From Aurantiochytrium sp. KH105 (taxonomy: Eukaryota; Sar; Bigyra; Thraustochytrida; Thraustochytriidae): a stretch of DNA of 64,000 nucleotides. The position numbers and the translations under genes were made by a program. Where the stretch lies: assembly GCA_003116975.1 (NCBI GenBank), contig BGKB01000183.1, positions 1 through 64,000 on the forward strand, given 5' to 3'. Below, piece by piece: positions 49,624-60,895 of this stretch (position 1 is the stretch's first letter; each line of letters starts with the position of its first letter). Under the pieces are notes generated by a model. It saw nothing but the letters and a program-made list of their open reading frames with translations, was not told where the DNA came from and made no database searches.

Positions 49624-52104
49624 TCGCAAGCGCGCCGCAGGCCTCCAGGCGCACCGGAGAGGCGAGCGGAGGCGCGCAGCGAGGGCGGCGCCAAGCGACG
49701 CGCAAGATCGAGAAGGCGCGAACGTTAGACGTTGCCGAGGGGCGCGGCCGCCTTAAGAAGGGGGACGGGAGCTGAGTGCGCGGCCTTACGCAGAAGTGGG
49801 TTTTAGGTGGGTAGAGAGGACCTTTGCAGCCGGTGCATCCGGGTCCTGTATTTTGTCACGGCGGAGTTGAGGAAACAGAATGGCGCGGAGTCAGGTGGGG
49901 GACGAGAGACAGAAGTCGCAGCGTGCCGCGAGGAGCGGGTGCGCGGCGACTAACCGTCGGGCGACCAGCGACACTTCGCGAAGGAATACCTGGTTCTTGC
50001 ACGGGACCGGAGCGTGCAGCCAGGTGAGGTATGGCTGTGGAGGGGAGTGGCGGTTCAACGGCTGGCAAAAGGGAAGCGCTAGCAGGACTTGTCATGGTAT
50101 GGCAATTGGTTCTGTCGTAGATATTGTAAAAACATGGCAGCTGAAGTAAGTGTGGCAGCGCAAACGGAAGGGAAACTGAACAGACGACATTCACGTCAAT
50201 GATGCAAGACGCAAGCTCGTGTCGAAGTCGATCGGTTTTATCGGCTCAAAAAACTACGCTGCAATGGATAGAAACGCAGAAAACTTCTCGGTTACTCGCA
50301 TCACTCGCTTATTGTGCCCGTTTACTGATGGGGTTCGGCTTCATGAATGACGCCATTCAGCTTCAGGATGAGCAAATTTGCCCTCTCATCATTTCGTGAT
50401 CGGGTAGTGACGCGGCGTCTATGAGCACGAGGCATGAACAAATCTCGATTTGACTTTCCAAAAAGGGATGTCCTTGCCTTGATTGACTGGCGACCAAACA
50501 ACAGAGAAAGGAAGCTCCTCATTCTTAGACCGACTTGCTGACTGACATGAGTTTGCCACCGCGATACCATTCATATTCATGCTCAAGGATTTGGCATCTG
50601 GCATTCTCGTTGCCGCGTCACATACAAAATGGACAGAATGTGCAAGATGTCAACAAGATAGGAAACTTCTTGCCCAAGCAATTCGATTCGGGACTTCTAT
50701 CCGAAGCCCATCTTCAATTCTCAAGATACGATGCATCCATTCTAGCTTTAGCATTGGCCTTGGATGTAGCTCGACGCTGTGTGTTTTGATCTGAACAAGT
50801 CAGACGATGACCTCGGGAGGCTTATTACACACATGAGGGAACGCATGAAGCTCCAGTTGATCTCATTTCTCCTTGCGAAGCATCAGTTCAGGTTCAACTC
50901 ATCATTGTCGCACGAAGCAGCAGCAGCAGCAGCACAAGCAGCAGCACAAGCAGCAGCAGTAGAATGCCCGTATTGTAAATAAATAAATAAAAAATCCCAC
51001 AGCCGCCTGCCCGCTGCCGTCATCAATAAGCAGCCGTGGCACGGTGCCACTGCTACGAACAACTTAACGGACGAATCGTGCTCCCCCAGGACCGAGACCC
51101 AGACCGAGCTCCCCAACCCTGCCCCTTTCTCAGTACCTGCCACAGCCACTGCCAGCAATAAGGCGTTGCCCCGACGGAAGGCGGATGTCCGCACCGCGCA
51201 GTCCTGCACGCGCAGCAGTCTCTGCCGGGTCCCCCCTCTCGCAGGCCTTTCGAGACTTGCCAGCCAGCGACCATCGGCAGGCCGCAGCCGTGGCCGCACG
51301 GGACCTGATTGACCCCGGGACGGCCCGGGGTCCGAGCGAGGGCATCTGCGACGCGCCTATTTTGCGTGCAGCAGCAGCTGCAGACACTAGCCGCCTGCGA
51401 TCTCCGCGACATTCACTGCCACTGCGCCCTCGCAGGCCGAACAGCCAGGTAGTTCGGAGGAGCCGAGAGCGCAAGATAGCATCCTAATAATGGCGCGCAG
51501 TGCATCGCTCAAGCCTATGCAGCACCGGCACGTGCGGCCAGGAAAGCATCGCACTACTCTGATCTGCTCTGCGCGCAGGCCACCTATACTACCTACCGAC
51601 CCACCGCGGTGTTCACAGCAGCGGGAGCGTCGAAATGCGCCATCCTCGGCCGCTGCAGCGCCTCGTTCGCTGGCGCTTGTCGCTGTCGCAGGCGTTGCGT
51701 GCCGCAGAGACCGCGTCCTCGCGGCAGGAGCTGGCTGTTGAGAATCCCGGTCCCCGGGCCTTCCTCCGGGACTCCGACTCGGACTGGCGGGGAGAGCCGT
51801 GCCAAGTGGGCGGGCAACCCATCGCTCGCTCGGCCGATCGTCGCGGGCGTGATCATCGCAACTTGAACGGCAGCTGCTGCAGCTGGCACTGCAGCACGCT
51901 GACGCGTTCCGCGCTGCACGGGACGAGCGGGAGCGTGCAGCATCGACTCGGACTTGGAGGTGCGGCGTCAAGGGCACCGCGCAGCGACTGCGTCTTCAAG
52001 TTGTTGAAGGATTCACGCCACTGTGGAGCGCGAAATTGCACGCAGCGCCGTAAACGCGGCTGCGGCCTGGTCGACCGATCGATCGATCCATCGATCGGCC
52101 GGCC

Positions 52105-52138
<34 letters not shown>

Positions 52139-52192
52139 TTCGATGGCGGCACGGGCGGGATGGCCGGAGTTCCCTGCTGCTGCCGCCGCGCG

Positions 52193-52236
52193 GAGTCGAG
52201 TGGATTCGAGTTGAGTGGAGAGGAGTAGAGTGAGTG
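52193..52236 (+). repeat. Pentanucleotide array GAGTC/GAGTG before sulfatase
   Basis: Units GAGTC, GAGTG, GAGTT and GAGTA run about 45 bp with 5-bp period. They lie some 460 bp before the sulfatase ATG on its sense strand. Confidence 0.7.
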
Positions 52237-52690
52237 CCTCGCGGTGCGCCTTGAATCGGCCACAAGCACTGGAGAAACGCTGCCCGCCCTGTCCAGCGCT
52301 GCAGTCACGGCCACGGGCTGTTCTATCCGTTCACTCCTTATGCCTCCATGAGCCGTGCCTCTGCTGCGCGGTAGGAAGGTGACTGTGCGGGTCCGTGATT
52401 GCGGGCAAAGCTGAGCGTGAGCCAGGCCGATCGATAGAAGGAAGCAAGGTGGCGCCCCGGCACCTCGCACGCAGACCTGACCCTGCAGCGACACATACCC
52501 CTCAAATCACAAAAGTGCGACCGCCGACGCCTAGTGCCGAAGGCCAGAACAGAACCGCAATTCCTCTGGCGCCTGCTCGCTCGAGTGAGTGGAGCGGCAC
52601 GTCGACGTGCTTGCTTGCTTGCTTTCGAGGTGGCTGGCCTGACGAGCTGAAAGCTTGCATCTGAGACGAGCTGAAAAGGTCACAGCAAGC

Positions 52691-54298
52691 ATGCGGTACG
52701 CGACGCAGGCTCGGGTGGCGGCGGCATTGACCGTGATTGTCGCGTGCACGACGGGTGCCCGGGCCATCAATGGCCCTGCCGAAGTACAGAACATCCTCCT
52801 CATCATTGCAGATGACCTCAAGCCCGTCCTCGGCAGCTTTGATGACCCTCTCGCCATCTCGCCCAACATTGACGACCGCATTGCTGCAGACGGAGGCTTC
52901 GTGTTCACCAACCACCACGTATCATCGCCAGAATGCGGGCCAAGTAGGGCGAGCATGCTGTCTGGGCTTCGTGTACCGCAGACGCGCATCTATCACTTTG
53001 AGCCCAAATTTCGCAAGTACAACAAGGACCGCGTGACGCTCCCTGGGTTTTTCCGCAAATTGGGATACCGCACGTACTCGTGGGGAAAGGTCTTTGACGC
53101 TTCGAATTTCGGCCCGACACGACTTGCTCGTTATATTCAGAGCGACCTTTGCGATGCATCGAAACCCAACGCGGAGTGCTCTTGGGACGAGAACCCATCG
53201 GGGTTTGCGTTGGCTGCGAACGAGACCTTGTGTGACCACATTAGCGCGCCGAAACACAAGAACAAGAACTTGCTTGCCGTAGGGTACGGCCCACTGTCCG
53301 GCCAAATGGATTACTGTGTTGCCGAAGCTGCGCGGTTACAGATTAAAGCGTCCGCCGAAGCTGGTGAAAAATTTTTCACTGCCGTCGGATTTTACAAGCC
53401 TCACTTGCCTTTTTTCGTATCGGAAGACTTCTGGATGTCCCATGAGCTCGCCAAGTTTGAAGAAGTCGCAGAAACCAACGCCGAGATCGACCCGAAATCT
53501 TTTTTCAAACAGGTTTCAAACAAGGCTTTGCAGAGCGACAACCAAGAAATGCTCAATGCAGTCTATGGGTTCGAAGAAACAAATGCCTCGGCGATCAACC
53601 GGGCTTACTACGTGGCCGCTACTCAGACGGACTACTTTGTCGGCCAAGTCCTTGACGTCCTCGACGACTACCCGGCCGTCAAGGAGAACACGATTGTTGT
53701 TTTTTGGGGCGATCATGGCTACCACCTTGGCGACCACGGGATGTGGGCCAAGAAGACCGTTTTTGAGCAGGCCACGCGAGCACCACTGATCATCAAGCCA
53801 TCGCAAGCTTACCGTGATGCAAACGCGAATATAGTATCCTCTGGGGGAACAGTTCCCATGCCCACAGAGGCGGTGGACATTATGGCTACCCTCGTTGCCA
53901 TGGCAGGCGTGAATGAGTCCTATCCGCAAGAGCTTGCTGGCACGGATCTACAGCCTTACTTTTTTGACCTTGAGGAGCCCAACTTGAGAATGGCCTCAGT
54001 GTCTTTGTATGATTCGTACACGTCGAAGCGGGTCATTGCCTTTTCTGTACGCTTCCGTAGTATCCGTGCAATTGTTTTCTTCCGCAAGCGAAACAATGGT
54101 GTCATTCGTTGGAACAAGTGGCTCAAGGCAAAGACGGAGATTTACAACATGAGCGAAGACCCGCTCGAGACCGAGCAGGATCGTTCAACCCTTTCAGCGG
54201 TACTCACGTATGTGGACCTTTGCAGGTCTGATGACTGGGACGAAACCGCCTATTTTGAACAGACAACGGCCGAAGATCGACAGCCTCTGTTGCAGTGA
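52691..54298 (+). CDS. Secreted sulfatase, iduronate-2-sulfatase-like
   Basis: This 535-residue enzyme is a formylglycine-dependent sulfatase closest in pattern to iduronate-2-sulfatase. A signal peptide (to about residue 25) leads to NILLIIADDLKPVLGSF with the Asp pair that binds Ca. The sulfatase signature CGPSR has Cys82, the residue converted to formylglycine, in SSPECGPSRASMLSGLRVPQ. YRTYSWGKVFD, FFTAVGFYKPHLPFF and WGDHGYHLGDHGMWAKK follow in the family order. The late EIYNMSEDPLETEQD matches the family C-terminus. The ATG at 52691 opens the signal peptide. AATAAA at 54468-54473 may end the transcript. Substrate cannot be read from sequence; marine algal sulfated sugars are plausible. 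Confidence 0.92.
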   Translation: MRYATQARVAAALTVIVACTTGARAINGPAEVQNILLIIADDLKPVLGSFDDPLAISPNIDDRIAADGGFVFTNHHVSSPECGPSRASMLSGLRVPQTRIYHFEPKFRKYNKDRVTLPGFFRKLGYRTYSWGKVFDASNFGPTRLARYIQSDLCDASKPNAECSWDENPSGFALAANETLCDHISAPKHKNKNLLAVGYGPLSGQMDYCVAEAARLQIKASAEAGEKFFTAVGFYKPHLPFFVSEDFWMSHELAKFEEVAETNAEIDPKSFFKQVSNKALQSDNQEMLNAVYGFEETNASAINRAYYVAATQTDYFVGQVLDVLDDYPAVKENTIVVFWGDHGYHLGDHGMWAKKTVFEQATRAPLIIKPSQAYRDANANIVSSGGTVPMPTEAVDIMATLVAMAGVNESYPQELAGTDLQPYFFDLEEPNLRMASVSLYDSYTSKRVIAFSVRFRSIRAIVFFRKRNNGVIRWNKWLKAKTEIYNMSEDPLETEQDRSTLSAVLTYVDLCRSDDWDETAYFEQTTAEDRQPLLQ

Positions 54299-55737
54299 TT
54301 GAGTGCTGCCCCGATAGACTACGTACTTTTGCAATCGCGACTTCTCTGAGAAGAGAACGAATGTGTACCGTGCTCAAAAGTGTCCGTTCGCCAACCCCGA
54401 AAGACGACATTGACCTGAACTAATGTAGAATGTGATTTTGCATGATCCTGTGTCTTGATTGCCTCCAAATAAACTCAAAGCACAAGCAGCAATTTTGTCA
54501 ATGAAAAAACGCGTGGGCTTCGAGCTCAATGTGGATATCATTTCCAAATTCTACTTGCTTTCAAAAAACATAGCGCAAGCTCTTTTCTAAAAAAGTAGGC
54601 GCCAGGCTTTTGGAAAGAAAGCACGGAGAATTGCCGCTCGTGCTCTTTGCACTGACAAGATTTTCATGATGACAACAACAACAACACCAACAACAACACT
54701 CAAAAGAACAAGAAAAAAAGTCTTGGTAGAAAAAGATGATGGATGAGTTATTGTTGAAAGTTCTTCTGCGCGAGCAGGACAGACGTTTGCAGGCACGCAA
54801 GCTTGTCTGGTGCGAGCATGGAAGCGAGAAGGCGAACGTGATAACGAGAACGGCCGGGCCCGGACACCAGGGAGGAAGATCGAAAGAGCAATCTCAATTT
54901 ACACTTGGGTCCCTCCCTGAGCGATGAATCCCGCGGCATCGTCTCGCTCGCGTTGCCCCCGCAACGCATGCGCTTGGTCCATCGAGTACCGCGCTTGGTA
55001 GTGTTATTATTCTTTTTTTGGTCTTTTTTAGATCTTTTCTGTTGTTTTTCGCATTTGGCTTCGTCACTGGGTGTCCGGGTCTCCAGTGCGAAGCTCTCCT
55101 TTTGTTGCGGCGACAAGCCGAACGACGATGAATTCGGGAGACACTTTGGTTCGTTTGGTCCATCCCACATGAGAATTCATTGTTCGCTGCAAGGCTTTGT
55201 CTCCTTGAAGATAGATTAGAATATGCGCGAGACATCCACATGACGTGACAACAGACGGTGCACTGTCAGTGTGTAGCTTGTCGAATGTTCGCACTGCGTG
55301 GTCCAGCACCCATTATTCCCGCAGGGGGAGGCACTTCTTTGGTCCTCATAAAAGTTGTAGTAGCTGTCGTTGTTGTTGTTGATGTCATTTTTCAACCGAC
55401 TTGGGCCAACTCCCCCCAGGAGCTGGCCGTCGCGTCGCATGGTATCGCAAGCGCACCAAGAGTATGCCTTGCAATCCTCATCCACCGCTCCATCATTGCT
55501 TGCTGGCTTTCGTTGCCGCTGCGCTCGAATGATTGCCTTTCTTTCCCCCAAAATGCACGCCTCTGTGAGTTCGTCTCGTCATCGTCGTCGTTAACGCCAC
55601 CAGACGCAACTTGCGCGCAACCGAAAGCTGATGGAAGAGTGGATGAAGATGTGTCGATCGGTCAGTGCTCTGTTCGAAATCACAAGCAAAATTTGCATGG
55701 AAAGCGATCAAAGCTTCGCGCCGCCGTTGATGTGCAT
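54299..55737. other. Convergent spacer, sulfatase / PABP
   Basis: This 1439-bp spacer, the longest tail-to-tail one, is AT-richer and holds AAC-type repeats (54673-54696) and T-rich tracts near 55008-55040. A 140-residue minus-strand frame (54748-55170) is Lys/Asn-rich and family-less. No gene is supported. Confidence 0.45.
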
Positions 55738-58032
55738 TTACTGCTGCTCGGACTTCTCCTTGGCCTGCTGCAGCACGCGAAGAGCCTCTTGGATCTTGGC
55801 ATTAAGCGACTCGGGCGACTCGATAAGGTGGAGAAGCTCCGGGTTGTCCATCTCCAGGAGCATGCCGGTGATCTTGCTGGCGAGCTGAGGCTGCTCGCGC
55901 ATGATGAGCGGGTAGAGACGCTCGCCAATCATGTTCTTCTGCTCCTTCTCGGAGGCAGAGGCCAGAGCCGCGGCGGTGAGCGGGGCAGGGCCCTGCTGTT
56001 GCTGCTGAGGCATGCCGCCCATGCCCATGGGCATGCCCTGCTGGGGGGCCATAGGAGGCATGGCGCCCTGAGGGCCGCCGGGCTGGTTGCGCACGTTGGC
56101 GTTGTACTTGAAGTTGGCGCCCTGCTGCTGGCCAGGGGCACCGTTCTTGCCGCCACGGCCACCGCCGCGACCACCACGGCCGCCACGGCCACCACCACGG
56201 CCCATCTGCATGTTACCCATGCCACCCTGCTGCATGCCGCCCTGCTGCATACCGGGCTGCATGCCACCCTGCTGCTGCATGCCGGGTTGCATACCGGGCT
56301 GCATACCAGGCTGCATGCCGGGGTACTGGGGCATGCCGCGACCGGGCATGCCACGGGGAGGGATCATCATGGGCATGTAGCCAGGAGCGTAGCCGCGGGC
56401 CTGCGGGGGCATGGCACCAGGAGGCATGCCGGGCATACCACCAGGGGGCACGCCGGGCATACCGCCGGGGACGCCATAAGGCATCATGGGGTTCGGGTAC
56501 ATTTGCTGCATGCCGGGCATACCGCGGGGCATACGGCGGTGCTGGGCCTCGAGCTCGGCACGGCGAGACTCCTTGCGCTGAGCAAGGGCAACAAAGATGG
56601 GCTTGCCCTTGAGCATGCGGCCCTGCATCTCGGTGATGGCCTTGAGGCTGCTCTCCGGGTCGGCAAAGCAGACAAAGCCAAAGCCCTTAGAGGCGCCGAG
56701 GCGCTTCTTGGGCTTGCCTTCCTCGCCCTCGGCGGCGGCCTCCTCGCCCTCGGTGGATTCTTCGGTCTCCTTGTCGTCCTTCTCCTTGTCGTCGGCGGCC
56801 TCGCGCATGACGCGGACAGAGGTGATCGAGCCGAACTTGCTAAAGGCATCGTGAAGGTCCTCGTCAGTGACGGACTCGTGGAGGTTCTTGATGTAGACGT
56901 TGACGCCCTGGTACTTGCTCTGGCGATCCTGCTTCATCTGCTCAAACTTCTCGGTGAGCTCGCGGTCGCGCTCGGACTTCTTCTGGGCGCGGGAGACGAA
57001 GAGACGCACGGTGCGGCGCGAGGGCTTCTTGTCGGCCTCGTCTTCCTCCTTGTCGGCGTCCTCTTCCTTGTCACCTCCCTCCTTGTCGGCGGCGCCCTCG
57101 GAGGGCTTCTCGTCGGCAGGGAGCTTTTCGGACTCCTCGTCGGCGGGGAGCTCGAGCTCGTGGAACTTTTCGATGGCGGTGACCGCGTCCTTGTGCTCGG
57201 CGTAGTCAACAAAGCCAAAGCCCTTGGACTTGCCCTCGGCGTCCTTCATGACGACGCAGCTGGAGACGGGGCCAATATCGGTAAAGAACTTCTCGAAGCG
57301 GATGTCATCCCAGTGCTTGGGCACGTTCTTGACGTAGAGGTTGGTCCACTCGGAGGCGCCGGCGCGCTCAGAGCGCTTCTGGAAGTGGCCGACGAAGACC
57401 TCCTTGCCGGCGATGAGCATGCCGTTGATCTTGCGGATGGCCTCCTGGGCAGCCTTGAGGGTCTCAAAGTGGACAAAGCCGTAGCCCTGCGAGTTGCCCT
57501 CGCGGTCGGTGACGACCTTGCACGAGAGAATGTTGCCAAAGAGAGAGAAGGTATCGTAGAGAGCCTTGTTGTCGATGCTGAGATCAAGGTTCTTGACGAA
57601 GACGTTGCCGGCGCCGGTCTTGCGCAGCGAGGGGTCACGCTGCGACCACATGATGCGGCAGGGGCGGTCCTTGATGAGGGTGTAGTTCATCGTGTCCAGA
57701 GCACGCTCGGCATCGGCCGAGTTCTGGAAGTTCACGTAGGCGTACCCGAGGGAGCGGCGGGTGACGGCATCGCGGCAGACGCGGAGCGAGGCGACGGGTC
57801 CGACGGCGTTGAAGATATCGTACAGCAACGTCTCGGTCACATCCGGGTGGAGGTCGCCCACGTAGAGGGAGACGGACTGGAAGCCCTGGTTGCCGGCGTT
57901 GGCCTGGTCAGCGGCCTGTTGCTGGGCCTGCTGCTGGGCCTGCTGCTCCTCGCCTTGCTCCTCCTGCTTGGCGGGCGCCTGCTCCTCCTGCGAGGCGGCG
58001 GCCTGCTGTTGCTGCTGGTCCTCCTCGGCCAT
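55738..58032 (-). CDS. PAB1: Cytoplasmic poly(A)-binding protein (PABP)
   Basis: This 764-residue protein is the cytoplasmic PABP that binds mRNA tails and recruits translation and deadenylation factors. It has four RRMs: SLYVGDLHPDVTETLLYDIF (about 52), NVFVKNLDLSIDNKALYDTF (about 140), NLYVKNVPKHWDDIRFEKFF (about 235) and NVYIKNLHESVTDEDLHDAF (about 375). A Met/Gly/Gln-rich linker with an RGG-like GRGGGRGGRGG run follows, then the C-terminal MLLE domain (about 686-755; GERLYPLIMREQPQLASKIT). Two acidic inserts are unusual: about 60 residues of Glu/Asp/Lys after RRM3's VDYAEHKDAVTAIEKFHELE, and about 30 inside RRM4. The N-terminal leader is Gln-rich. Start is the first ATG. Confidence 0.94.
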   Translation of the reverse strand: MAEEDQQQQQAAASQEEQAPAKQEEQGEEQQAQQQAQQQAADQANAGNQGFQSVSLYVGDLHPDVTETLLYDIFNAVGPVASLRVCRDAVTRRSLGYAYVNFQNSADAERALDTMNYTLIKDRPCRIMWSQRDPSLRKTGAGNVFVKNLDLSIDNKALYDTFSLFGNILSCKVVTDREGNSQGYGFVHFETLKAAQEAIRKINGMLIAGKEVFVGHFQKRSERAGASEWTNLYVKNVPKHWDDIRFEKFFTDIGPVSSCVVMKDAEGKSKGFGFVDYAEHKDAVTAIEKFHELELPADEESEKLPADEKPSEGAADKEGGDKEEDADKEEDEADKKPSRRTVRLFVSRAQKKSERDRELTEKFEQMKQDRQSKYQGVNVYIKNLHESVTDEDLHDAFSKFGSITSVRVMREAADDKEKDDKETEESTEGEEAAAEGEEGKPKKRLGASKGFGFVCFADPESSLKAITEMQGRMLKGKPIFVALAQRKESRRAELEAQHRRMPRGMPGMQQMYPNPMMPYGVPGGMPGVPPGGMPGMPPGAMPPQARGYAPGYMPMMIPPRGMPGRGMPQYPGMQPGMQPGMQPGMQQQGGMQPGMQQGGMQQGGMGNMQMGRGGGRGGRGGRGGGRGGKNGAPGQQQGANFKYNANVRNQPGGPQGAMPPMAPQQGMPMGMGGMPQQQQQGPAPLTAAALASASEKEQKNMIGERLYPLIMREQPQLASKITGMLLEMDNPELLHLIESPESLNAKIQEALRVLQQAKEKSEQQ

Positions 58033-58259
58033 CTTCTTCGCTTCGCTGCTCTCGCGGGCTGGTTCCTCTGCTACGCTACGCGTGCGTGCGTGCGAGCGAG
58101 CGTGCGTACGTGCGTCAACCGGGCGGCTGCGCGGGCGAGTCTTGCGCGGGGCCGTGCGCGTCGAGTCGTGCGGCCTGCCGAAATGACTGGAATGGTTGGC
58201 GCTTTGGCCTCGCCTACCGCCCGCCTTTGCCTCCTCCTCCCTCGCCGCCTTTCATTCTT

Positions 58260-58597
<338 letters not shown>

Positions 58598-60428
58598 TTT
58601 CCTTTTTCCTTTCCTTTTTTCTTTCCTTTTTATTTCACTTTTTTTTCCTTTCTTTCTTTCCCGATTTCTTTTCTCCTCCCCTCCTTTCCTTTCCTTTCCT
58701 TTCCTTTCCCAGCCATTCCTCGCCTCGGCGTGAACAAACGAACGAACCAACCAACGAACGAACCAACCAACCAACCACTCGACCAGCCACCCACCGTGGG
58801 CAACTCTCGCCTCGCAAGGCCTCGCTCAAGTTGTTGCCGAGATCATCATCATCAGCCCAGGCGTGGTGACTCCTGCTTCTGCGTGGCTGCCGTGGTTGCT
58901 GGACTTGCAACTCGCGGCGCAAGTGGAGAGTTTCGCAAGGTCGATTGGCTGCGTGCGGCATTCATTTGCCAGTGGTGGGTGATTGGACGGCATGGCCGCT
59001 GGCTGATAAACAAAACAAATGCATCGTCAGTGTAGTAGTGTAGACTCCTCCGACGCCGCCGCGGGGTCCGTGCGGTCGGTGTCGTGTCCTCCCTTCCCGT
59101 CCTCCTCGCCTGCTTCCGGCACACGTTCCGGCTGCCACCAAGCGTCGCATCGGTCGATGCGAAAGGCGGCGAGTGCGCGAGTGATTGCGGTTCATGCGTG
59201 TGAAGGCTGTGGAGGATCGAGAGGTCGGCCTGGCCGGCTGTGGCTGATTGATTACTTTAGACGGGCGATTGCGATCGCATTGTGATCGCGATTGCGGAGA
59301 ATGAATGAAGGCCCGCCAACAAGAGCCATGCTCGGAGACGATGAGCAGCTGCAGCAGCCAGCTGCAGCTTGAAGGCGAGAAGATCGATCGATCAAGGGCG
59401 AGGGCGGCAAGTCCGTGAAACTTGGTCCATGGGCGGAGAGATACTGCACACACACGCACGCACGCACGCACGCACGCACGCACATTGGCAGCTCCTCGAT
59501 TCGCGGTGGAGTGGAGACGAGAGCGCCGCACTGACTGACAGAGGCAAATGAGTGAAAGAAATGAAAAAGGACGAAAAGAAAAAAAAAAAAAAAGGGAAGA
59601 AAAGAAGAAGCGTCGCGAGAACGTGCCGCCGTCAGCGCGTGCGTGCGTGCGCCTGCCACGCCACAGGCCCAGATTGTCCGCAGCCAAGAAAATGTTATGA
59701 CGAGGTATACTCTGGCTGACTAAATTGCGCTCATGCCAGAAACTTTGAATGAATGATTGGCATGCATCACCTGGGTTAGAAAGAAAAAAAGAAAGAAAAT
59801 CACTTGCATGAGATCTGACAGTGAGTTCCGTGCTCTCGCGATGAATCGAGAGCGCGCGAGGGAACCCTCCTCCTGCCCGCCACAGCTTGTTTGTTATTGA
59901 GCTGAGTTGAGCTGAGCTCAGCTGAGCTGCTTGGCTTGACCCTTTGACCCTGTTTTTTCCTGCAGCTCGAACTCGCGACTCGGAGTCGAGCCGCAGCCGC
60001 GCCGAGCTGCCGGAGAGAGAAATGCCTTGGGACGCAATCGTCCCGCGTCAAGACGTCCAAAAGGACCCCGCCTGCCTGTTTTTCTCCATTTGATGGGTGG
60101 CTCTCGAGATCCTAGCTGGAGCAGATCAGAACCTTTTTCCCTTTTCTTTTTGAAATTTTCCCGGTTCTTGCGCAGAACCGCGCGGCTAAGCCCAGTGTCT
60201 GGTTCTGCGGCGTCTTTCGCCCCAGCAAGACCTGCAACCAACAATTTCCTGGTAGCAGTCGCACGCAAAATTCTGCAGACATCTTGCAAACCAAAGCTTC
60301 TCTCCTCGCATTTTCGGCTTCGGTGCAGCCGCGCTCTTGCATCGCGCAGAACCCGCCTCTTCGCCCTTTTCTTCTTCTTCTCCTTCTTCCTCTTCTTCTT
60401 CTTGTTGTCCTCGAGGAAAGGTGAGGGA

Positions 60429-60560
60429 GTAGGGTTAGGGTATCCCAAAAAAAGAAAAAGAATCGAGAACAAGGAGAAGGAAAAAAAAAAAAACGAAAAA
60501 AAAAAAAAGACAGAAAAAAATAGACTAGCGAGCCGGTTAGGTTCGCGCGCACCCTAACCC
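60429..60560 (+). promoter_or_regulatory. Telo-box-like motifs upstream of NOP58
   Basis: GTAGGGTTAGGGTA lies at about 60428-60441 and ACCCTAACCCGG at 60551-60562, in opposite orientations. In plants, AAACCCTAA telo-boxes mark promoters of ribosomal and nucleolar protein genes. Here the gene downstream is NOP58. The motif match is direct; function is inference. Confidence 0.4.
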
Positions 60561-60769
60561 GGCTCCGTCGACGGGGAACCCAGCCCGCGCCCGGGGAACG
60601 CGGGGAGTTGATGGCTGGCTGGACCCGGCGGGGGGCAGCGCGCGGGGGGCAGGCGGGGAGAGTGCGCGCGGGCGGGGTGACTGCGCGCGACCACCCAACC
60701 AGCCGCCGCCAGCCAGCCAAGCCAGCCAGCGCGCCCGGCGGAGCAGACCCGACCCAGGAGAGCAGCAGG

Positions 60770-60830
60770 CGCAAAGGCAGGGCAGGGCAGGGCAGGGCAG
60801 GGCAGCGCAGGGCAGCGCAGCGGCGTGCAG
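60770..60830 (+). repeat. Pentanucleotide array GGGCA/GCGCA before NOP58
   Basis: Units GGGCA, GCGCA and AGGCA repeat with 5-bp period, then change to a GGCA tetranucleotide run (60866-60885) that ends 10 bp before the ATG. All are on the NOP58 sense strand. Confidence 0.9.
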
Positions 60831-60895
60831 GCCAGGCGTGCAGACCGGGCAGGCGCAGGCAGGCGTGCAGGCAGGCAGGCAGGCAGCGCGGCACG

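Larger units (their letters stand above)
49057..52690. promoter_or_regulatory. Head-to-head region, CCT1 / sulfatase
   Basis: The 3634-bp spacer has two parts. 49057-49800 is very GC-rich with a GCGCAAGTG/GGATAGGC element group (49437-49500) and a GAGTC-type pentanucleotide array (49524-49623). 49900-51000 is AT-richer and ends in GCA-rich codons (50918-50960) and an AAAT run (50978-50992). Further arrays are GGCT (52099-52137) and GAGTG/GAGTC (52193-52236). No gene is supported. Confidence 0.5.

Noticed and set aside
50885-50915. B-box-like GGTTCAACTCA
   Set aside because: No A-box 30-60 nt upstream and no cloverleaf stems.
50779-50982. Small frame with Ala runs and a CPYC ending, followed by AAAT repeats
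   Set aside because: Too short, a GCA-repeat translation, and no second zinc-binding pair; an old poly(A)-ended insertion was considered but no element body or target duplication is visible.
54748-55170. 140-residue minus-strand frame in the sulfatase/PABP spacer
   Set aside because: Lys/Asn-rich, no family features, and lies in 3' UTR-like DNA.
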